Assembly (NCBI GenBank): GCA_046498185.1
Contig: JAWOBE010000139.1
Location: 1 to 34,306, forward strand
From: CAYXDR01 sp046498185
Lineage (GTDB): Bacteria > Desulfobacterota > DSM-4660 > Desulfatiglandales > Desulfatiglandaceae
Direction: 5' to 3'
Length of the DNA stretch: 34,306 nt
The notes beneath the pieces were generated by a model. That model did not search any database and had not been told where the DNA came from. It saw only the letters and a list, made by a program, of their open reading frames with translations. Position 1 is the stretch's first letter; each line of letters opens with the position of its first letter. Below are positions 15,740 through 22,221 of the stretch, piece by piece. The position numbers and the translations under genes are program-made.

Positions 15740-16573
15740 ATGACTATTTCTATATGGACTCTTTCGGAAAACACATCCGCCAAACCCGGCTTCGCAGCGG
15801 AATGGGGTTTGAGTGTTCTGATCCGGGTGGATGATTTAGATATTCTGTTCGACACAGGAGCAAACACGGCTGCTGTCGAGAATGCAAAAATTTTTCCCGT
15901 TGATCTAAGGCAGGTTCACTCCCTGGTTCTCAGCCACGGCCATGCCGACCATACAGGGGGACTTCGTGAAGTTTTAAAAGCAGCCGGTCCGAAAAAAATT
16001 TTCGCCCATCCTGATATCTGGCGCCCCAAATACACCAAGCGCCCCTATCAAGATGCCGAGGCTTATATCGGTATCCCTTTTGCCAGGCAAGAGTTGGAAT
16101 CCCTTGGTGCATCTTTCACCTTCTCCAAGAAGCCTCAACAAATCACCAAAAATGTAATGACCACGGGTGAAGTGCCTATGGTTACAAAATATGAAGTTAT
16201 AGAGTCAAATTTGCTTGTTGCCGGCCCGAACGGCATGGAGCCGGATCCGCTTGACGATGACCTTTCATTGATAATCACTACAGAAAAAGGCCTTATCGTA
16301 ATCCTGGGCTGCGCTCATCGAGGAATGATAAATCACATTGTTCATGCACGGAAATTGACTGGAGTGAACCAAGTCTATGCAGTCATTGGAGGCACCCATC
16401 TCGGTCCCGCCTCGGAAGAACGATTAAAAAATGCTATCAATGATTTGCATGAAATGGACGTTAAAAAAATCGGCGTATCGCACTGCACCGGTTTTCATGC
16501 AGCCGCAGAATTGCAGCAATCTTTCAAGAATGATTTTTTCCTTAATAATGCTGGAACATATTTTACATTATAA
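15740..16573 (+). CDS. Metallo-beta-lactamase-fold hydrolase (COG1237-like)
   Basis: This 277-residue protein has the metal-binding motif SHGHADHTGGL at about residues 71-81, an ILFDTGAN strand before it, GCAHRGMINHI near 194 and GGTHLGPAS near 217, with a late SHCTGFHAA. This set fits the COG1237 branch of the fold, often labelled as 7,8-dihydropterin-6-yl-methyl-4-(beta-D-ribofuranosyl)aminobenzene-phosphate synthase after the methanogen pterin pathway. That name is based on distant homology and should not be taken as its activity. The ATG at 15740 follows AAGGGAAAC; upstream frame would cross the inverted repeat. It is the last gene before the putative origin. Confidence 0.85.
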   Translation: MTISIWTLSENTSAKPGFAAEWGLSVLIRVDDLDILFDTGANTAAVENAKIFPVDLRQVHSLVLSHGHADHTGGLREVLKAAGPKKIFAHPDIWRPKYTKRPYQDAEAYIGIPFARQELESLGASFTFSKKPQQITKNVMTTGEVPMVTKYEVIESNLLVAGPNGMEPDPLDDDLSLIITTEKGLIVILGCAHRGMINHIVHARKLTGVNQVYAVIGGTHLGPASEERLKNAINDLHEMDVKKIGVSHCTGFHAAAELQQSFKNDFFLNNAGTYFTL

Positions 16574-16697
16574 CAGAAATACATACATCAGACCCCGCTT
16601 CAACAGGGCTCATACACAGCCGAACATGGATTTTGCACAACAAATTTCCAAAATTTCGCGGATCGTGAAGCATTTTTAAGAAAACAGCAGATACTAA

Positions 16698-16706
16698 TTA
16701 TGCACA
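16698..16706 (+). promoter_or_regulatory. DnaA box
   Basis: TTATGCACA is an exact match to the TTATNCACA consensus for DnaA binding, about 390 bases upstream of the dnaA start and 60-90 bases from two weaker boxes. Confidence 0.65.
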
Positions 16707-17015
16707 AAAATATCGACGCTGGGAAATGCAATTATAAGTACCTATATTTATTAGAAAACAGCCTTCCTGTTTTTCAGGGTAAATTCATTGACTTATTTAA
16801 CATATAACAATTTTTCCTGTTTCTTACAGCCCTTATGGGTTTTCGAAAACGCCGAAGATGCTAAATACTAGCTGCGGTCAGCGCCCTTTGACACTTTCCT
16901 GAAGGCGATGTAAAAGGCTAACAAAATCGCGGCGGAATTCTGATGCTGCATCCGCTCAAATCATAAATTTTCACGTCGAACTGTGATAGGCAGAATGTTC
17001 TGTTCAGTGTCAAAA

Positions 17016-17047
17016 CGGTTGCCGGCATGTATCTATTCGGTGACACT
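17016..17047. promoter_or_regulatory. Inverted AGTGTCA/TGACACT pair in the dnaA leader
   Basis: AGTGTCA (17016-17022) and TGACACT (17041-17047) are exact inverted copies 18 bases apart, ending about 48 bases before the dnaA ATG. A third copy lies at 16889-16895, inside the candidate promoter. The arrangement suits a dimeric regulator acting on dnaA expression or origin firing; which one is unknown. Confidence 0.35.
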
Positions 17048-17094
17048 ATCCGTATCATAATGTCTCGGTCTTAGATCTGAAAAAAGGTATAACT

Positions 17095-18453
17095 ATGGAA
17101 TTATGCTGGGAAAAAGTTAAAGCCGATTTGGGTTCCGCGTTGCCTGCCTCCACTTATTCCCTCTGGATTAAACCTTTAAGTTACGTAGGATTTCAGAATA
17201 ATGAGATTATTCTTTCTTGCCCTAACAAATTTTCTTATAATTGGGTTACAGAAAATTACCAAAAACTGATAGAAGAAGCCCTACAAACAGGAACCGGCGC
17301 CAACAACATCGGCGTCACGCTGAAAATTCTCAAGCGAACTCGAAAAAATGATTCTTTTGACCCGACGGATCAGGCCCCGACTCAGATGCCTCTTCCGTCC
17401 ATAGGCAGTTTCAATAGTAACGGAGGCTGCTCAGCTCTCAAGTCCGATTTCACCTTCGAACGTTTCATCGTAGGCCCATCAAACGAATTTGCATACTCTG
17501 CTTCAACTGCAATGGCCAACGGTGATCCCAGCCATTATCAGACCCTTTTAATGCTTGCGGGCACCGGCCTGGGGAAAACACACCTGTCCCATGCCGTCGG
17601 AAACTGCCTCCGAGCCAACAGTCCCAACAAGCGGGTCCTTTATATAACCGCCGAGGATTTCACCAATGAAATGATATCGGCACTTAAACAGAAACGAATA
17701 GAAGAATTCAAAACAAGATACCGCAAAAATTGTGATGTTCTGCTGCTGGAACAGGTTCATTTTCTTAGTGGAAAAGAAAAAACACAGATGGAACTCGGCT
17801 ATACGCTTGATGCATTGGTAAACGCCAACAGGAAGGTGATTTTTACGAGTGCAATGCCCCCTAAAGACATCCCCCAGATGTCCAAGGAACTCACATCCCG
17901 CCTCACATGCGGCCTTGTAAGCACCATAAACAGCCCCGACAGGGAAACCAGGCTGAAAATTTTATCATCGAAGGCCCACGAAAAAAATATGGCACTCAGC
18001 GAAGAAATAACTCATTTCCTGGCCGACACCTTAACACGCGATGTACGCCAAATGGAAAGCGCTCTACTATCACTGAAAGCCAAATCACAACTTATGAAAC
18101 AAAAAATTGATTTGGAACTCGCAAAAGAAGTGGCTTCGTCCCTGGTTTCCCGCGAAAAAGCGCTGTCTTCGTCCGATATAAGGGATCTCGTATCCAAGTA
18201 CTACAAGGTGCCACCGCAAACTATCGCATCCAAATCCCGCAAAAAAATCCACGCATTTCCAAGAAATATTTGTGCATATCTCTCGCGCCGTTTTACGGAT
18301 GAAACACTTCAAGCTATCGCCAAAACCATCAACCGTTCCCACTCGACTGTACTGTACGCTTCGGAATTGATCGAAAAAGAAATCAAAACCGATCCCAAAG
18401 TACGCCATCAAATAGAATTTCTCGGTGAACAGATATCCCGGATGAAATTTTAA
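17095..18453 (+). CDS. dnaA: Replication initiator DnaA
   Basis: This 452-residue AAA+ protein opens oriC. Domain I (1-80) starts MELCWEKVKADLGSALPAST, domain III begins near FTFERFIVGPSNEFAYSAS (119-137), Walker A is GTGLGKTHLSHAVGN (156-170) and sensor II/arginine regions follow (SRLTCGLVS near 268). Domain IV has the DNA-binding helix pair, here AIAKTINRSHSTVLYASE near the C-terminus in place of the usual GRDHTTV. Walker B reads DVLLLEQVHFLSGKE: the two acidic residues normally written DD are E219 and Q220. The core lysine is kept, so ATP binding should remain. RBS AAAAAAGG precedes the ATG. The stop lies 2 bases from the stop of the converging small gene. Confidence 0.96.
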   Translation: MELCWEKVKADLGSALPASTYSLWIKPLSYVGFQNNEIILSCPNKFSYNWVTENYQKLIEEALQTGTGANNIGVTLKILKRTRKNDSFDPTDQAPTQMPLPSIGSFNSNGGCSALKSDFTFERFIVGPSNEFAYSASTAMANGDPSHYQTLLMLAGTGLGKTHLSHAVGNCLRANSPNKRVLYITAEDFTNEMISALKQKRIEEFKTRYRKNCDVLLLEQVHFLSGKEKTQMELGYTLDALVNANRKVIFTSAMPPKDIPQMSKELTSRLTCGLVSTINSPDRETRLKILSSKAHEKNMALSEEITHFLADTLTRDVRQMESALLSLKAKSQLMKQKIDLELAKEVASSLVSREKALSSSDIRDLVSKYYKVPPQTIASKSRKKIHAFPRNICAYLSRRFTDETLQAIAKTINRSHSTVLYASELIEKEIKTDPKVRHQIEFLGEQISRMKF

Positions 18454-18455
18454 CT

Positions 18456-18647
18456 TTACGCTTCGACGGTATCAGCTTCGGCATAAAAGTCGCACAAAAA
18501 TTCTTCTTCACGCGGGGAGAGATTGAAGCGTGAGGATGCCTCACCGATCAGCTTCCCGATTTCTTTATTTGCGTCGTTGATCCGCTCATCGGAGATCCAC
18601 CGAACGGCTTTTCGCACTTTGTGGCCTTTCGGCAAAACATCTGCCAT
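18456..18647 (-). CDS. Conserved-looking 63-residue protein of unknown function
   Basis: The ATG at 18647 has a strong GGAGGAAGGAT site directly upstream. The product starts MADVLPKGHKVRKAVRWISD and ends in an acidic tail after NLSPREEEFLCDFYAEAD. It looks soluble and mostly helical, with a basic N-terminal half and an acidic C-terminal half. I have the impression that similar small proteins (start MxDVLPKG, then KAVRWISEER) occur in related sulfate reducers, but cannot confirm it. It is last in the dnaN-gyrB-gyrA-gpsA direction and starts 98 bases after gpsA, beyond a repeat element. Extending it upstream to 18755 would read through that repeat and is unlikely. Confidence 0.7.
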   Translation of the reverse strand: MADVLPKGHKVRKAVRWISDERINDANKEIGKLIGEASSRFNLSPREEEFLCDFYAEADTVEA

Positions 18648-18693
18648 ATATCCTTCCTCCAAACGTTTATGAATAAACCAACGCCGAGCCTGC

Positions 18694-18707
18694 GGGAGTT
18701 TTCTCCC
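18694..18707. terminator. Small hairpin beside the repeat
   Basis: GGGAG (18694-18698) and CTCCC (18703-18707) form a perfect 5-base-pair stem with a TTTT loop between gpsA and the small gene. Without a following T-run on either strand it is only a weak terminator candidate. Confidence 0.3.
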
Positions 18708-18708
18708 C

Positions 18709-18748
18709 CGAGGGACATCATTGTTTCGACTTTTTACGACGCCGTCAA
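18709..18748. repeat. Dispersed repeat containing the gpsA stop codon
   Basis: The stretch begins CGAGGGACAT, continues TTGTTTCGACTTTTTACG and ends ACGCCGTCAA. Its last 20 bases (18729-18748) are identical to 13211-13230, and 18709-18738 matches the reverse complement of 13088-13117 at 28 of 30 positions. The gpsA stop codon (18745-18747) lies inside it, so the repeat has been acquired at the very 3' end of that gene. Confidence 0.85.
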
Positions 18749-19770
18749 AATTCATTTTCGTTTTTCAGTTCCCGCGCCATCAAATTCTTCACCGCATCCT
18801 TGGGCGCTTTCCTTTCATATAAAACCTCATAGACTTCGCGGGTGATCGGCATATCAACCCCTTTTTTTAAACCGAGCATGTGCGCTGATCTGCATGTTTT
18901 GACCCCCTCTGCAACCATTTTCATCGGACCTAAAATTTCACCGATCTTTTCACCCTGCCCGATTTTCACGCCGACCGAACGGTTTCTGCTCAAATCACCC
19001 GTGCAGGTCAAAACCAAATCTCCCAAACCGGCAAGACCGGAAAATGTCAATGGTTCCGCTCCCATAGAAACACCAAGTCTCGTAATTTCGGCAAGCCCTC
19101 TGGTAATAAGAGCGGCCCTTGCATTGTAGCCAAACCCGAGTCCATCGCAGATACCGGCCGCTATTGCAATCACGTTTTTCAACGCCCCTCCAAGTTGAAC
19201 ACCAACCAAATCATCGCACAGATACACCCTGAAGCTCTCGGTTGAAAACAGCCGCTGAAGCATCGGACCTATTTCACCGTCCAAGCTGGCCACAGTCACG
19301 GCAGCCGGTAAACCGGCGGAAACTTCTTTTGCAAAACTCGGTCCGCTGAGACATGTAAAAAGGGCTTCATATCCATTTCCGAGAACTTCGCCCGCCACCT
19401 CCGACATAACCATAAGCGAATCATTCTCTATTCCCTTTGTCGCGCTTACGATAACAACATCTTCCGCCAAATAGGGCTTCATATCCGCAAGCACGTCTCT
19501 CAGCACGTGTGACGGCGCCACTGTTACCACCACGTTTTTCCCTTCCAACACATCCTCAAACCGCCGAAGCGGCCTCAAACGATCGTCGAGATATACACCG
19601 GGCAGAAAGGTTTCGTTTACACGCTTCAGTCTAATCTGATCGAAAACTTCTTTTTCCCGAACCCACAAATCCACATGAAAACCTTTCCGTGCCAGCAGGT
19701 TCGCCAAGGTCGTGCCCCAACTTCCGCCTCCGACGACGGCTATTTCGGATATCCCTTCAATATTCAGCAC
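18745..19770 (-). CDS. gpsA: NAD(P)+-dependent glycerol-3-phosphate dehydrogenase GpsA
   Basis: This 341-residue cytoplasmic enzyme makes glycerol-3-phosphate from dihydroxyacetone phosphate for phospholipids. The dinucleotide site IAVVGGGSWGTTLANLLA is at residues 10-27; SATKGIE near 110, SGPSFAKEV near 142, LGGALKNVIAIAAG with the catalytic Lys near 194, and FSGLAGLGDLVLTCTGDLSRNR near 242 (two motif parts) are all present. The GTG start at 19770 follows AGGAGGAG. It is 10 bases downstream of gyrA. With plsY in the same window, both enzymes around glycerol-3-phosphate acylation lie near the origin. The last codons overlap a dispersed repeat. Confidence 0.95.
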   Translation of the reverse strand: MLNIEGISEIAVVGGGSWGTTLANLLARKGFHVDLWVREKEVFDQIRLKRVNETFLPGVYLDDRLRPLRRFEDVLEGKNVVVTVAPSHVLRDVLADMKPYLAEDVVIVSATKGIENDSLMVMSEVAGEVLGNGYEALFTCLSGPSFAKEVSAGLPAAVTVASLDGEIGPMLQRLFSTESFRVYLCDDLVGVQLGGALKNVIAIAAGICDGLGFGYNARAALITRGLAEITRLGVSMGAEPLTFSGLAGLGDLVLTCTGDLSRNRSVGVKIGQGEKIGEILGPMKMVAEGVKTCRSAHMLGLKKGVDMPITREVYEVLYERKAPKDAVKNLMARELKNENEF

Positions 19771-19780
19771 GTTTCTCCTC

Positions 19781-22207
19781 CTACTCTTCCTCCTCCATCA
19801 GCCACGCTACCCCGACGACCTTTTCTCCTTCACCGAGTCCTATCAATTTTACCCCTTGAGTATTCCGGCTGATCACCGAAATATCGGCGACCCGCAAACG
19901 AATAATTTTTCCGTCCCCGGTAATTATCATGATCTGATCTTGATCCGTCGCCTGTAATGAGGAAACAACGGGTCCATTTCTCTCAGAAGCTTTTATTGTC
20001 AATACGCCTTTACCACCACGGCTCTGCTGCCTGTACTGTTCGGTCGGAGTCCTCTTTCCGTATCCCTTCTCGGTGACGGTGACTATCGTGGCTCCCTCAT
20101 CCAGCACTTCCATGCTCACGACCTCATCACCCTCTTCAAGCCGGATTCCAATGTTGCCTGCGGCAAGGCGGCCCATACTTCTGATTTCTTTCTCATGAAA
20201 ACGAATTGATTTACCGAAGCGTGTACTCAAAAATACATCCTGATCCCCGTTTGTGACCCGAGCGGCGATCAATTCATTTCCTTCGCGTATGGTTATCGCG
20301 ATTATGCCGTTTGCCCTCGGATGGCTGAAAAACCCGAGTTCGCTCTTTTTAACGATGCCTTCCTTCGTCGCCATTATTACGTATTTACCGTCATCAAAAG
20401 AACGCACCGGCAACGTTGTGGCAACCCGTTCGCCTTTTTGCAACTGTAGAAGATTCACAATGGCCTTGCCCCTTGAAACCCTGCTGCCTTCGGGAACCTC
20501 GTGAACTTTCTTCCAGTAGATTCTACCCTGATTCGTAAAAAACAACAGGTAATCGTGAGAAGCCGCTACGAAAAGTATCTCGACGAAATCCTCCGCTTTT
20601 GTCTTTACTCCCGTCAGACCCTTGCCTCCGCGGCGCTGAGCTCGGTAAAGGCTTATTGGGTTTCTCTTAATATAACCGTCATGACTTATCGTTACGACCA
20701 TATCTTCGTTGGCGATCAAGTCTTCTATATCGATGTCATTCTGATCAGCGATTATCTCAGTTCTTCGCTCGTCGCCATATTTGGAAATATTTTCCAGCAT
20801 TTCATCTTTAATAAGTTTCATAACCAGTGCCGGAGACTCAAGGATAGACCTCAGTCGTTCAATATTTTTTATCAAATCTTGATATTCTGAATTGATCTTT
20901 TCTCTTTCAAGGCCTGTCAATCGCTGCAGTTTCATATCGAGAATCGCCTGGGCCTGCACATCTGAAAATTCGAACTCATCGATAAGTCGCTGTTTCGCTT
21001 CTTTCGGTTCGGCGGAAGACCTAATGAGCTCGATGATCTCATCCAGGAAATCCAGCGCTTTTTTAAGCCCCTCCAGGATATGAGCCCGCTGTTCGGCACG
21101 ATGGAGGTCGAATTCTGTGCGCTTTATTATAACCTCCTTCCTGTGGCCTATAAAATGCTGCAGAATTTCTTTAAGAGTCAAAATCTGGGGCCTGCCTTGG
21201 GCGATCGCAAGCATTATTATCCCGAGAGACGTTTCCATCTGGGTATACTTGTAGAGCCGGTTCAGGATAACCATTGCATTAGCATCCTTCCGGATATCTA
21301 TCGCTATTCTCATGCCATCTCTGTCCGATTCGTCACGAATGTCCGATATCCCCTCTATCTTTTTATCTTTGACAAGTTCTGCGATCTTTTCTAAAAGCTT
21401 TGCTTTGTTTACTTGATACGGAATTTCGGAAACGATGATTCGCTCTCTGGCCTGAGAAACGACTTCCACGAAAGCCCTGGCACGTATCCTGATTATCCCT
21501 CTCCCCGTTTGATAAGCCTCCTTGATTCCCTTTCTCCCTAAAATAAAACCGGCAGTCGGGAAATCGGGGCCTTTCACTATTTGGAGAAGTTCGTCAACCG
21601 ATACTTGCGGATTTTCAACCAACGCAATTACAGCACTGCAAATTTCTTTAATATTATGCGGAGGAATATTGGTGGCCATCCCGACGGCGATTCCGGCCGA
21701 CCCATTTATCAACAGGTTGGGGATCGTGGTCGGAAGAATAAGAGGTTCATTCAAGGATTCATCATAGTTCGGACCGAATTCCACGGTGTTCTTTTCAAGA
21801 TCTGAAAGGAACTCCTCGGCCACTTTAGTCATCCTGACCTCGGTATACCTCATCGCTGCAGGTGAATCTCCATCGACGGAGCCGAAGTTACCTTGACCGT
21901 CAACCAGAGGATACCGCATTGAAAAGTCCTGAGCGAGCCTGACTATCGTGTCATAAACCGCAGCGTCCCCGTGGGGATGGTACTTTCCTATGACGTCTCC
22001 TACGACCCTGGCCGATTTCTTGAACGCACGATCGTGAAAATTTTTGAGTTCATGCATGCTGAAAAGCACGCGTCTATGAACGGGTTTAAGCCCGTCACGC
22101 ACATCAGGGAGAGCCCTTCCGACGATTACACTCATCGAATATTCCAAATAGCTCTTCCTCATTTCATGTTCAATATTAATTGAATCAATTGACAAATCTA
22201 TTGCCAT
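19781..22207 (-). CDS. gyrA: DNA gyrase subunit A
   Basis: This 808-residue subunit cuts and rejoins DNA in the type II topoisomerase that adds negative supercoils. The catalytic tyrosine is Y121 in AAMRYTEVRM, after the KPVHRRVLFSM winged-helix start. The C-terminal beta-pinwheel has the gyrase box QRRGGKG near residue 540 and a second degenerate copy (QSRGGKG), so it is gyrase and not topoisomerase IV. At the quinolone-determining position the sequence is HGDAAVYD, with Ala82 where E. coli has Ser83. The protein ends in a short acidic EEEE tail. RBS GGGGA precedes the ATG. Fifteen bases follow gyrB. Confidence 0.97.
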   Translation of the reverse strand: MAIDLSIDSINIEHEMRKSYLEYSMSVIVGRALPDVRDGLKPVHRRVLFSMHELKNFHDRAFKKSARVVGDVIGKYHPHGDAAVYDTIVRLAQDFSMRYPLVDGQGNFGSVDGDSPAAMRYTEVRMTKVAEEFLSDLEKNTVEFGPNYDESLNEPLILPTTIPNLLINGSAGIAVGMATNIPPHNIKEICSAVIALVENPQVSVDELLQIVKGPDFPTAGFILGRKGIKEAYQTGRGIIRIRARAFVEVVSQARERIIVSEIPYQVNKAKLLEKIAELVKDKKIEGISDIRDESDRDGMRIAIDIRKDANAMVILNRLYKYTQMETSLGIIMLAIAQGRPQILTLKEILQHFIGHRKEVIIKRTEFDLHRAEQRAHILEGLKKALDFLDEIIELIRSSAEPKEAKQRLIDEFEFSDVQAQAILDMKLQRLTGLEREKINSEYQDLIKNIERLRSILESPALVMKLIKDEMLENISKYGDERRTEIIADQNDIDIEDLIANEDMVVTISHDGYIKRNPISLYRAQRRGGKGLTGVKTKAEDFVEILFVAASHDYLLFFTNQGRIYWKKVHEVPEGSRVSRGKAIVNLLQLQKGERVATTLPVRSFDDGKYVIMATKEGIVKKSELGFFSHPRANGIIAITIREGNELIAARVTNGDQDVFLSTRFGKSIRFHEKEIRSMGRLAAGNIGIRLEEGDEVVSMEVLDEGATIVTVTEKGYGKRTPTEQYRQQSRGGKGVLTIKASERNGPVVSSLQATDQDQIMIITGDGKIIRLRVADISVISRNTQGVKLIGLGEGEKVVGVAWLMEEEE

Positions 22208-22221
22208 AATAAATCCCCAAT

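Larger units (their letters stand above)
16574..17094. other. oriC: Candidate chromosomal origin (oriC) and dnaA leader
   Basis: A gene-free stretch of 521 bases just upstream of dnaA contains DnaA-box-like sites: TCATACACA at 16610-16618 (one mismatch), TTTTGCACA at 16631-16639 (fits TTWTNCACA) and TTATGCACA at 16698-16706 (perfect TTATNCACA), all in the same orientation. An AT-rich run follows (about 16725-16820), suitable as an unwinding element. The motif TGACACT occurs at 16889-16895 and 17041-17047, and inverted (AGTGTCA) at 17016-17022. A weak sigma-70-like promoter, TTGACA (16888-16893) with TAAAAG 17 bases downstream, may drive dnaA. Position beside dnaA, parABS, gyrAB and dnaN supports oriC. 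Confidence 0.65.
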
